Positions 33,179 to 42,883 of a stretch of 64,000 bases of DNA are shown here, piece by piece. The stretch lies in assembly GCA_028532985.1 (NCBI GenBank), contig JANCIK010000001.1, positions 2,356,001 to 2,420,000 on the forward strand. Reading direction: 5' to 3'. The position numbers and the translations under genes were made by a program. Below the pieces are notes generated by a model. That model searched no databases. It saw only the letters and a list, made by a program, of their open reading frames with translations, and was not told the DNA's origin. Every line of letters begins with the position of its first letter. Position 1 is the stretch's first letter. This DNA comes from Stropharia rugosoannulata. Its lineage: Eukaryota > Basidiomycota > Agaricomycetes > Agaricales > Strophariaceae.

Positions 33179-35203
33179 ATGGCTTTCCGCAACTTCGACC
33201 GCCGTCAACGCGACTACGAGCGCTCCGAGCGTCTCTTGGACGACCAGGATCGCTTTCGCCGTCTATGCCCCGCTCTTCTAGTCTATACGGAATTTGAAAC
33301 CCTCGCTGGCCGCGACTGCCTTTCCTCTTTGGACACCACACGCGTCGGCGAGCTCAAGAGTGCGATCACCTCCGCCGTCGAACGCCACCTGTCCCGCTAT
33401 CCTTCCGATGGTCTCTATCACCCCGGCGTCCGCGAGCTCTGCATTCTGCTGTCCTACATTGCCGAAGTCCAGCTGGCGAGCAGAGACATCGAAGAGCTCC
33501 CCACTGACGCCATGTGGCTCACTAGCAGACATGCTCCGCTGGAATCCTACATCGAGTACTTCAAGACAGCTTTCCCCACCGCCTGGGACGGTTCAGACAC
33601 TGCTGCTCCCCGCCCTCTCATCGGTCGTCCAGAGACGCCCCGCACTGAGCACGTCATTGACTTGTCCGGCGACGTCGACATGGCCTCAGACCGCAACGCC
33701 TCGCCCCCTCCCTCCGCTGTCCGTCCAGACAAACGTAAACGCCTTCCTACCCTGCCCGTTGTTATCGTGCCCACCGCTGTGCCCCGTCCCAAGCCCACCA
33801 AGCGGCAGCGCCCCGCTGCTCTGGTGGCCACTGCTACCAATGCCGCCATTGCCGCTGCTGAGTCCGATTGGGACACTCCGGGTTTTGAGCTGGTCGTCCC
33901 TCCTTCTTCTGACGGTCCCCCGGCAGCTCTAGTGTCCAGCGGAATCCCCGAGATCACGAACCTCAAGCCTGATCTAAATAAGGTGGCCTACAAGTCGACT
34001 TATCCCATTCTCGACGTTCTCCCTCCTGTATTCTCCGCTAAAATGGCACTGGCCGGTACCCCGCTGCCAGACGCTATTGGGCTCGAGCTCCTTCCTTCTG
34101 AGCGCTGCCTTCAAGGGGCAATCGTGGTAAGTTTTAATTTTACTTTTTTATTTATTTGTTTTGTTCCCCTCAGCTGACGTCCCCTTGTCTTTCTTAGAAA
34201 GGAATGACTTGCAACCACTGCGCCCGCCCCTTCAATACTCGCATGAACGAAGGCTTACATCAATGCATTTGTCGAGGTTGGGCTCGTAATTGCTGCACTT
34301 GCAGCACCCAGTCAAAGGGGAAGTGTTTCTTTTGCATGGAACCCGCAGAGCTGGACAAGGCCATCGAGGACACTACTCTCTGGCACCGCACTTCTTTGAC
34401 TAGTACGCCCTCTTTTTCTCCCTTGTCTTATTATATTTTTCTTACATCTATTTCCCAATGACCTTTTAGGTCTTTTGTCTGGCTTCTTGCGCCTCAGCGC
34501 ATATTCCGATCAAGCGCACGTGGCAGAGGAGCAGCGTAGGGCAGCGGAGCGACTTTACTTCGCTCAGCTGGTCGAGCTGTCTCAACTCACGCAGGCAATG
34601 GCATTGACCCTCCCCACTGGCTTGGTTATTGGACCTCGCTTCCGCGATTGCAAGACTTTCGACGCGCTCCGCAGTCTGGACTTGGATCGCCTCTGCGAAG
34701 CATATGCCTTGCTCTGTGAGCCCGTTGTTATCGAGGACCCCGCTGTTGTTGCCCTGCTCGCTAAGTTTTATGATCCCAAGCATCCCCGTTACGACCCCTC
34801 CACCTTTATCCCCTCCCCCCAGCCAGAGCAGGCCATCACCCTCGAGGAATTCTTAGCTACAGAGTCGCAAGTTTTTGAAGATGCAGCGGGCCGCCAAGCA
34901 AGCGACGCCGATGCCCTCATCTCCGCGGAGAAGAAGAAAAAGAAGAAATCCAGTAAGAAGGTCTCCCCCGACCTTCCTCCTGCCCCTCTTCCTGAGCCTA
35001 GTGCTCCTCTTCCCCCCGCCTCTTCTTCAAAGGGCAAGACTCCGGTCTCCACTGGCCCTACCCCTCCTCCTGTCGCATCTTCTTCGAAGGGCAAGACTCC
35101 TGTCTCCGCTCGCCCTACCCCTCAGCTGCACCCTGTTTACTTGACCCCTTCCCGGGTCCCTAGCGAGGCAGACACCGACGATGCTCGTGCGGAGGGTGCT
35201 TAG
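33179..35203 (+). CDS. Antisense module gene A: Cys-cluster protein (3 exons)
   Basis: Exon 1 (33179-~34128) encodes a helical N-terminus (MAFRNFDRRQRDYERSERLL, HPGVRELCILLSYIAE), a Pro-rich linker with KRKR and KRQRP basic patches (possible nuclear signals) and the conserved VAYKSTYPILDVLPP block. It ends at GTAAGT. Exon 2 (~34201-34405) carries the cysteine cluster: CNHC, 16 residues, CIC, CCTC, CFFC, probably zinc-binding. Exon 3 (from ~34471) is helical, then Lys-rich and Pro/Ser-rich with two SSSKGKTPVS repeats. It looks open in this copy, unlike GypB. The role is unknown; a nucleic-acid-binding protein is inferred. Confidence 0.72.
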
Positions 35204-35719
35204 TTCGATTGCCCCTGGGGGTTCCTTTCTTCAGGCCTTCGGGTCTTTTTATTTTATTTTCTTTTGTGGTCTGCCTCTTGTCTACATTATCTAGCATATG
35301 TAATGTAGTTTTAACTGTTTTAGAAATACTCAAAATATGCTTTTCTTGTCCTTCTTTTTGTGTGACCTCTAAGTTCTCTTTTTCCAGGTGGGGCCCCGCT
35401 CAGCTGAGACTAGTCATGCCCACCAGCTCCCTTGTGTAAGCGTCTTTCCTTGTTTTTCTTCCCCCCCCTTTTTTTTTTCTTTTTCTTTTTGAAAAGTCTC
35501 TTATCTTCCTTTCTTTCCCGCATCTCTCTCAGCTGAGCTTCTCTCTTCGTTGTAGCAACATGCCCAGCTGACCCCGCGCTTCGGCTATGCTGATTGCCCT
35601 GACTCTTTTCTCCTTGTGTCTGCTAAAGTCTTCCGTTCTCTGAACCTATGTTCAGGTCCGCTCAGCGGACTTCTTTCCCCATACGTGCTCCGTGGCCCTC
35701 TTTTAGCGGCCTTTCTCCC
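35204..35719. other. Region between antisense genes A and B
   Basis: Pyrimidine-rich DNA with T and C runs and several CAGCTGAG / CCGCTCAGC motifs, including a palindromic TCCGCTCAGCGGA at ~35657. No credible gene. It probably holds the 3' end of gene A. Confidence 0.4.
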
Positions 35720-35750
35720 CCTCACTATAAAATCAACTGTCCTCAGTTGA
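35714..35750 (+). promoter_or_regulatory. Internal polypurine/palindrome cassette before gene B
   Basis: TCTCCCCCTCACTATAAAAT precedes TCAACTG TCCT CAGTTGA (35733-35750). It repeats the LTR-proximal cassette at 32779, with two base-pair changes in the stem that keep pairing. The TATAAAA is ~50 bp before the gene B ATG, so it is a good core-promoter candidate. Confidence 0.65.
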
Positions 35751-35778
35751 CAGACTCTTTATTCTTCTTCCTTTAGTC

Positions 35779-36251
35779 ATGCAACGCTACCAGCATACCA
35801 ATGTCGCCTGCCAGTTCACCTGCATCCTCAAGCAGCTGGCTGTCCATGCTGAGCTCACCGAAGACTCCGCTGAGACCACGCTCCATTTGCCATTGCAGTC
35901 CGCGCAGGCGGTTGTCCGTGCTCTGGTAAGGCCTACTTCTATAGATTCTACTCCGCTGACTATTTTCCACAGGATCATATTACCCTTCCACTGAGATTCG
36001 TTGACTTTAATCGTCAATTTCTATCGTTCCTCATGACCATTGTGTTTTACGAGGCCCGCGCCCAGCAGAAGTTCAGTGATGATCACTTCGACCCCCGCCT
36101 ACTCAGTAATGCCGCCTTATGTGTTCTCGACCGATACAGTCATCTGGGCATGCCATTCCATCTGCTGCCTTCTTCTGAGCGAATTGCAGCCGATGTTCAA
36201 GAAGTGGACCCTGATGCCGCGCTCATTGTAGACAACGTGTGCTCTGATTAG
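35779..36251 (+). CDS. Antisense module gene B (2 exons, ~140 aa)
   Basis: The ATG at 35779 (MQRYQHTNVACQFTC) opens exon 1, which ends ...QAVVRALV at a GTAAGG donor. The acceptor CACAG is at ~35972, and exon 2 continues DHITLPLRFVDFNRQF to VDNVCSD with the stop at 36249. The intron position, length class and reading frame match gene B of GypB, so the gene is conserved as a spliced unit. The intron and flanks carry TCCGCTGA motifs. No domain was recognised. Confidence 0.78.
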
Positions 36252-36320
36252 GGCGGTCCACTGCGCTGACCATCTATGTATATAATATAACTCCCTCTGT
36301 CTGTAGTCGTATACGTCAAC

Positions 36321-36639
36321 ATGCCCTCCTTGTCCGCTGAGCATAATCTCTTATTACTTGCACATTCAGATCCTCGCATCCTTCGTCTCGATGCTTTGTC
36401 TAGATGTCTGCTGAGTGACATTCCTCCCCACAATGTAGCCCGAGTATGCTGAATCTATATAACTGCCCTTCACTATATTCTGGACTCCGCTGCAGAGGAA
36501 CAGCTACCCATGAGTGTCTGTCTCCCGCTGCTTAACCGAGTTCAAGATCACGCTGTAAGCCCATTCTCCGCTGCCCATGCACTCCCACTGAGTAGTCCGC
36601 GCAGCACGGCCTAGAGCTGACCGAGTCCACCTGTCATTC
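36321..36639 (+). pseudogene. Antisense module gene C, truncated
   Basis: Exon 1 starts at 36321 (MPSLSAEHNLLLLAHSDP) and matches GypB gene C, but has a TGA at ~36448 where GypB has CGC (Arg). The beginning of exon 2 (HGLELTESTCH, ~36606) matches GypB RALALTEATCH and then runs directly into gene D sequence. A deletion has removed the rest of gene C, the C-D spacer and the gene D start. Confidence 0.65.
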
Positions 36640-37915
36640 ACTGCTTCTTTCCTGGCATTAATCCAAGATATCAGAGGCTTGGCTTCCGCCATGCCTTCCA
36701 ACTATACCGGGAGCCTCGAGCTTCTGGCTATTGACTTAGTACGCACAACACCCAGCTGGTCCGCTGGGTCTTTTACTCTGCTGACCACTCGAACTTTTTA
36801 GAACTGCTGGCGTGATCCCCACGGCAGCATTACTCGTATCATTAATAACAGCGAGGCTGTTGATATTCTCAACGAGACGCGTGCCATCTACACCTCCTTA
36901 GAGGCGGATCACCACTTCTGCACTTTCTCTCCCGCTGCCAACGCTTTTATCACTCTGCATGAGCAAGTTTTAAAAGCGAAAGCCGCTGCCTCGCGTCAGC
37001 GCATGCATACTCCTACTGGACCAGTACACTATGCGCTTGCTGCCTCTTATTATCTTTTAACCGTCCGCTCAGCGCAACGTTCGCCTCCTCTCGCGCTCTG
37101 CTGCCGATCCTGAGACGGTCTCTGCCCCTGGAGGTACCTCATCCCCCGATTCCGATGATGACAAGGTGTGGCTAACTTCCTCCACCCTTTTTAGATATTA
37201 CTAACATGCAGCTGTACCTCCTCCTTAAAAAGATGGCCCTCGATGACAAGATCGAGGCTGCCACTGAGGGCGGAGTACCTAGCCGCCAGAATACCCCAGA
37301 GCCTAGTCCTTCGAAGAAGCGCTCAGCGCCTCCTCCCGACACTCCTCATCAGGTTTGTTCTGTTGTGTCTTCCCTCTCTCGTCACTTTCTTACTTCTATG
37401 TCAGCGGGAGCGCACTGAGACCAGTGGACATCGCACTCGTGTGCTTGGCCGCGGCATGACACTCCGCTCTTCTGACAACCGGCGCTCTCTGCGCGACACA
37501 CCGTTCCCCGATGCTTCCTCTAAGAAGGCCCGCCTCGGCGCTGACGGTGTTCCTACTTTCGCCGATTCTCCTTTCATTGTGCAGGGTGCGCTATTTACCC
37601 TTATTCTTTTCTGTTGCATCTGCTGAACTCTTTCATCTTCTTTTAGGTACCAATCTTACTCTCTCGAACAACAAGGTCAATGCCTGTCTCGACGCTGCCA
37701 CCAACCTCATTAAGGAACCGCTGAACACCGGGAACCCATCCGAGCTCGTCACTTGCCGTCTCATCGGAGACTTGCAAGCTGAAATCATCTGTGACTTGCA
37801 CAAGATTGACTTCATCCTGAAGCGCTGTGCTCTGCTCGTTAAAGAGTTAGAGATTTTACAGCGCAGCTTGGATTTGACTGGGACCAACCCCGCTGAGGAG
37901 CCCGCGCTGCAGTGA
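36640..37915 (+). pseudogene. Antisense module gene D, 5' end deleted
   Basis: The blocks match GypB gene D in order: LALIQDIRGLASAMPSNY (36650), DPHGSITRIINNSEAVD (36810), FSPAANAFITLHEQVL, DDDKVWL (37160), QLYLLLKKMALDDK (37209) with a PEPSPSKKR basic patch, DSPFI, and the C-terminal NNKVNACLDAATNL to LQRSLDLTG (stop 37913-37915). Introns of ~50-60 bp separate them. The promoter and start codon seen in GypB are missing here, so expression is doubtful unless it is read as a fusion with gene C. It converges on integrase 120 bp away. Confidence 0.65.
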
Positions 37916-38035
37916 TGACCCTCTTAATTACTCCGCTGAGCGCCTCAAAGTGGTCCTTAGCTAGTTTCTTTTGTACCTTTCTCCTTTAGTTTACCCAATA
38001 TACTCTATTGTGGTCTCCTTTTCTACTTTGCACTT

Positions 38036-39097
38036 CTAAGCATCGGGCTCTGCCCACCCATCCTCATCATCATCTGCTTCGTCTGCTGAGACTTGACCGC
38101 TGCCTGAAACTACTCCTGGTTCATCAAAGATATAGTCTTTAGGTATGGCCGGCTCGTAGTCTGGCACTGACATCATCTTGTTGAGGTTCTCGCGCGTTTG
38201 ATCAATGATATCGTCTAAGTCCGCTGGCAGCTTCAGCTGGCGCCTGGCAAAGTAGGGTATTAAGCGGAATGCTGCGACTTTGTCTTTCAGCACCGACCCA
38301 TCCAGCTCAGCGACTAGATAAGCTCCTCCTTCCTTCCGTGCAATGACAATGTATGGTCCATTCCAGCACGCCAACATTTTGCGATTTAAGCTGGATTCAA
38401 TGCCAGAGTTACGCATTAGTACGACATTGCCAGGTTTGAATGCATAGTCCCTAATTTTAGCGGAGTGTTTCCGCTCGAACTCTCTGATAGCATCCCGCTT
38501 TATTTTTGACACCCGCTGGCGCATTTCCTCCACTGTGTCCCTGTGCTTGGCCAGTGCACGCGCACGATACCCTACTAACTCCTCTGTGGTAAGTACCCGA
38601 TCTGGTAACTTGACCAGCCACATTGCTTCAGCGATGTCCAGCGGTAGTATCAGGTGCGTGCCAGTGACCATGAAGAAGGGTGAACACCCAAATCCGCGGC
38701 GCACTGTAACGCGGTCCGCCCACAGCACATGGTAGAAGAACTTGCTCCAGCGCTTATGTGCGCCCTCGGTACCTCCACATGCTTTCCACAACATTTGTCT
38801 GATGTCCCAATGTGGCCGCTCTATCTTTCTGTTCGCCTGAGAGTTGTACACTGAGATGGTAATCCCTGTAATACCATACTTCTTTTCTAAGTACTTGAGC
38901 GCTGCACGGAACGGTCCACCGTTATCTGTGATTATCTCTCTAAGACATCCCCAGCAGCAGATAATATCCTCAAACATCCACTGCGCTATCGCCCTTGCAT
39001 TCTCTTTCTTCAGCGGACGACCTTCCACCCATGAGCTCAGCACACACCGTCCGTGCACTATGTAGTTGTACCCATTTGAGGCAGGTGACATGTGCAT
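38036..39097 (-). pseudogene. Gypsy integrase, C-terminal part of GypC Pol
   Basis: About 353 residues from MHMSPASNGYNY to the acidic end. It holds the second catalytic Asp (ITDNGG), the catalytic Glu (NRKIERPHWD) and the GPY/F module (WNGPYIV), all in one frame without the GypB frameshift. The zinc domain and the first catalytic Asp are lost at the 39097 truncation, so it is not functional. Compared with GypB, many differences are synonymous changes that create CCGCTGA/CCAGCGG motifs. Confidence 0.88.
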
Positions 39098-40529
39098 ACA
39101 TCAGCAAATCTAATCATTTTCTCATAGCGTGTCATAATAATAGCACTTGATGTCATAGTGTCACATAATACTTAGGCTAAGCTCATAATAGCTCATAGTA
39201 TCATAACACTATATAGTAAAGTATACTAGTTATATAGTATGTTATATTACTTCATAATTCATAAAAACCCTTAGGCTTAGCACTATTGAATTTAGTATAC
39301 CAGTAGAGCAACAATAGAGTCAATCTGATACAGGTGGAAGGGTGTTTATCTGAGCTTTGAAAGTTGTGCAATTCAGTATCCATATAATTAAGCATTACAA
39401 TGCCAAAATTTCTAGATTATTGGTTGAAAATTGACTGAGATACAGGGAAAATACTGTCATTGTACCATCAGTAAAAAGTGGGACTGTTGATTTCACATTT
39501 CAACTCTGATAATACGATGGTCATGTTTTTCCAACTTCCATGCCTTTATGGGGCATTGTCTGGATATACTCATGGAGCTCTTGGCATGACAGATATATAG
39601 AATTATTACACTAGATTGCAGGTACATGTAATATGAATGTATTATGTTTTTAATAAGACATGTCCTGGTGTAAGGTGACATCCCATAGGTCTAGATTTCA
39701 GGATCCTGACAATGTATGTATTATATTACTCATTCAAATACTACATTAGGATCATTAGACTAGGAGGTAATGTACCTACCATGTAGAGTACTTAATTTAT
39801 GAAAGGGTAAGAGCTGCAGAAGGTGCTGAGGTAAAGCTAATAGCTGATTCAGAGCTTCAATAACTATGTAGGCTAATGTAAACTCATAAAGATACTGTTT
39901 AGATAGCTGCAATTTTGGTAGAGCATTGGTATAGTTATTGTATTTCAAGAGGCCTGAATACAAATTTTACACACAAGCATTCAGATATACTACAAGGAAA
40001 CCTGTGAGGCTGAGAGGATATCCCATGAAATCAGAAACCTGTGGATCCTAGTAATAGGTACTACAGTCATAGGAAGAAAAAATTGTAACCTACTATTTCT
40101 GCCTGCCAAAACTGCTCTATTGTCTTTCTTCATGGGGTTGCTGCTCTGCTTGCCATTCATGGTACCAAACTTGATGAGTGCAGAGATCCTATGAATGTGA
40201 TAGATGGTCAGAAAGATATGACAACCAGAACATGCCCAGACTTGCAAAAATAAGAGTATCTGCCATTGAAAGTTGGAAGATGATGAATGAGAAAGTTTTA
40301 ACACCCAAGAACATCTAATAACTCACAATAATGCGTCCCACTGCCATGCTTTTCAAAGGAGATGGAGGTGGTTGCTGGTGCTGATGAAGTAGATTTGAGA
40401 GCAAAAGAGCGCGTGAACATAATGATGGCAAGTTAGTGAACAAGCAAATACATACGTTCGCTCAACGACAACAAACACTGAGCTACGCAATATAATGTGG
40501 AGATATAAAGTGTAAGTCACAAGCATTCA
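39098..40529. other. AT-rich DNA without recognised gene
   Basis: No ORF of conserved character, no repeats of the neighbouring families, and the GC-rich motifs of GypC stop abruptly at 39097. The start is rich in CATAATA-like repeats (39120-39260). Nothing else supportable was seen. Confidence 0.5.
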
Positions 40530-40619
40530 CTGCAAGCTCGCAGCAGCCGGGTGCTGTCGTTGTTTCCACAGCTGCGGCCCCGTCCCTCCTTGTCCCCGCC
40601 TTCCCGCGGCCCTACCGAC

Positions 40620-40915
40620 CCGCACCCGTTGTGGACGCGGGTATACCCCAGCACGCACACAAAGTGTGCTGGGGTATTTTCATGCGCCCTGCGGCCGTCG
40701 CGCAGGCCACAGGGCGCGCAAGGGGCGCTCGCCGCGCCCCCTGCTCCTCGTCCCCCCCTTCCCGCGCCCGTTGTGGACGCGGGTATACCCCAGCACGCAC
40801 ATAACGCGTGCTGGGGTATTTTCACGCGCCATGGGGCCAGCGCGCAGGCCTCAGGGCGCGCGAGGGGCGCTCGCCGCCCTTCCTCCTCCTCGTCCCCCCC
40901 TTCCCGCGGCGTGTG
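40620..40915. repeat. GC-rich tandem repeat with strong hairpins (~142-bp period)
   Basis: Two units begin GTTGTGGACGCGGGTATACC at 40628 and 40770. Each holds a long hairpin: ATACCCCAGCAC with GTGCTGGGGTAT at 40640-40675, and a perfect 14-bp stem ATACCCCAGCACGC/GCGTGCTGGGGTAT at ~40785-40820. Each is followed by a GCGCGC(A/G)AGGGGCGCTCGCCGC block. Compared with the AT-rich surroundings this is an isolated GC island. Open frames across it are compositional. Confidence 0.75.
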
Positions 40916-41237
40916 ATTGATGTGAGTTGCGATCTGGAATATGGGCGGCTGCGAGGTCGGGACTGACCTGTTGTCTCATTTTAGCATGACTATGTGTTTG
41001 TGGCACTAGCATATGACTTCAAATAGTAGATTATAAGCGAAAGTGACAGTAATGGATGCAGTTGGTATGCCTTGATTACCTTCCTATACATTGTTATCCT
41101 CGGTGAGCAAATGTTCCTCTTTTGATGTCTTGCTATATGACTTAACATGCTGTCAACAACAGACACTACTGGGTGAATAGCTGTTTGGGCATTGCTGATG
41201 AATGTAATTGACATATCTATGCAGCACAGTGTATTCC

Positions 41238-41590
41238 ATGGCCAAATTTGCGGGCCTTCGCGACCCTGTGAGGCTCGACTTTGAGGGCTCGAGCATAGCC
41301 TACTGCGTTGATGCCTTCTCAATCAGCATGGGCGCACTCATGGGCGTCAGCCCCGTCACCGCCTTCATCGAGAGCGCCACGGGTATCAGCGGTGCATGTC
41401 ACTTAATTTGCCATTTGAAAGCGCTCATGAATAAGTGGTATTTGATACGTACCTACAACAGAGGGCGGCAAGACCGGTCTCACCGCTGTCACTATCGGGC
41501 TTATGTTCTTCATCGGCGTATTCTTCTCGCCCATCCCTGCGTCCATCCCGTCCTGGGCCACGGGCGGTGCTCTAGTCATTGCAGGAGGTG
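41238..41590 (+). pseudogene. azgA: AzgA-type adenine/guanine permease, internal fragment
   Basis: The first exon reads AKFAGLRDPVRLDFEGSSIA, then VDAFSISMGALMGVSPVTAF, ESATGIS. A ~70-bp intron (41392-41461) leads to GGKTGLTAVTIGLMFFIGVF, SPIPASIPSWATGGALVIAG. These are hallmark segments of fungal NCS2/AzgA hypoxanthine-adenine-guanine permeases, including the conserved proton-coupled transport helices. Only ~95 residues of a normally ~550-residue membrane protein are present. The fragment ends where a carnitine acetyltransferase fragment on the other strand begins. Confidence 0.78.
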
Positions 41591-42105
41591 TATCACGTAC
41601 TGTGTCCGTTTCCAGAATTCCTGCACGCAGATCATGAATGAAGCCAGGAGAAGACACGATGAGAGAAGCTGCTCGAGGAAGCTGCGATCCTCGATCTGGG
41701 GTCGGATCATTCCTGTGGGCAGAGAAGATCAATACCTCCCAAGCAAGCGATGGCGTACATACTCAAGCACGAAGACGAAGAATGGGTTCAGAGCGAGGAA
41801 AACGGGGTTGCTGTGGAATAGATATGACTCGTGCCAGAACTCTTCGATGTAGCTGGAAAAATAAGTCAATAAACATGAAATTAAGTGATGCAGTAGAGTG
41901 TATTTACCTGGCCTTATCTTTAGCATACTCTCTTAGTAGCTCGTCTAGTTTTGGGCCATCGGCCTCGAGAAACTCCTGAACTGCAGCTTGGGTGATTGCA
42001 TGGTCCTTCTCGTCTTGGGGGCCTCTAGTGCGCGTAGATACCGCTTCAAGGTGTCTGAAAGCAGTGGGATCAGGAGCTTCGGGAGCTTGTCTTGGTATGC
42101 TAGAG
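41585..42105 (-). pseudogene. Carnitine O-acetyltransferase, N-terminal fragment
   Basis: Minus-strand blocks in order: YQDKLPKLLIPLLSDTLKRY with LRALEAP (42105-42020), then in a shifted frame DEKDHAITQAAVQEFLEADG, a ~55-bp intron, YIEEFWHESYL, VFLALNPFF, DPTPDRGSQLPRAASLIVSS, FIHDLRAGILETDTVR. This is the typical N-terminal order of fungal carnitine acetyltransferases. The catalytic His region is absent and at least two frameshifts are present. It is tail-to-tail with the AzgA fragment, so host debris was joined here. Confidence 0.72.
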
Positions 42106-42480
42106 CGCGGTTCAATAAGGCGCCCTTAACCTCCGTATCTATGGTACGTTCAACAGGTGGGACGATGAGCAAGTGTGGACTGGGCGTGAAGAGTATAGTG
42201 CAAGTGGACCAGCTCACCTGGCTCTCAAATGTCAAGGTGGGCAGCAACAGGGGGAGCAGCTCGGGACACGGAAGTCATGGAGATAGGGATGGTGCTGGAC
42301 CTTCGCGTCTGGGGTCGGTGTCGCGCCCAACATCAGATGTGAACCTCGCGTTGGAAGAGTTGAATAGCTCGAGAAATTCCAGTGAAAGTGTGGGTAAGTC
42401 AATGGAGGACCAAGATGGCAAAGAGGGAGATAATCAATCGTTGCAGGATGACTACGTTTCCTTCTTGCCCTAATCACTTA
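42106..42480 (+). other. Unassigned ORF end with Ser-rich tail
   Basis: An open frame ending at 42471-42473 encodes a Ser/Gly-rich stretch (SNRGSSSGHGSHGDRDGAGP) and NLALEELNSSRNSSE. It might be a fragment of the host gene whose RWD-like piece follows, but I cannot identify it. Confidence 0.25.
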
Positions 42481-42658
42481 TCAGTGACCAACATTCTCTC
42501 TCTCTAGGATTACAAGTGTCCTGAAACGACCGATTTACAGCGTCCAATTTGAAAATGGATCTTGAAAAGGCATGTCCGAGTCAGCATTCGAGTTTGAAAA
42601 ATCACAAAATGTTTGCCAATAAAAAATCCAGCACGAGATTGCGAAACAAAGAATTTGT

Positions 42659-42883
42659 ATGCTAGATCTGCATGGTTCATGGGCCGATGACAGATCAGCA
42701 GTGTTTTTCCGTATATCATTCAATTTCCTCCGCGACGACCCTCAAGCCGCCCACCCCAACGGAATGCCTACAGTTGAACTTGACCGAAACCCTCTCGAGG
42801 CATGTTTGCGATTTTTGTTATTGGTGACTGGGGATAATGAGAATGATGGCAATCGGCGACCATTGGATTCGGAATCTTCCTGA
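42659..42883 (+). pseudogene. Possible RWD-domain fragment (WDR59/Mtc5-like)
   Basis: About 70 residues including RISFNFLRDDPQAAHPNGMP and TVELDRNPL. This resembles the F-P-DYP-A-HP-G-PT--LE-NPLI pattern of the RWD domain in WDR59-type SEA/GATOR subunits. Too short and isolated to be a gene. The assignment is from memory of the family pattern only. Confidence 0.4.

Larger units (their letters stand above)
31364..39097 (-). mobile_element. Ty3/Gypsy retrotransposon GypC, 3' part with antisense module
   Basis: On the minus strand: integrase (39097-38036), then a block whose genes run on the plus strand (33179-37915), polypurine tract, 3' LTR (32778-31364). Gag, protease, RT and RNase H are missing. 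Homology to GypB stops at 39097, 11 bases into the MHMSP region, and AT-rich DNA follows. Integrase protein identity to GypB is high (around nine of ten residues by eye), but LTR and non-coding DNA differ strongly. The whole element is filled with TCCGCTGA-type motifs that GypB nearly lacks. Confidence 0.88.

Noticed and set aside
40628..40915. CRISPR-like array
   Set aside because: Only two long units, no regular short repeats with unique spacers, and a eukaryotic context.
40517..40920. Overlapping open frames on both strands of the GC-rich island
   Set aside because: Open frames are expected from GC-rich tandem repeats lacking TA; the hairpin repeat explains them.
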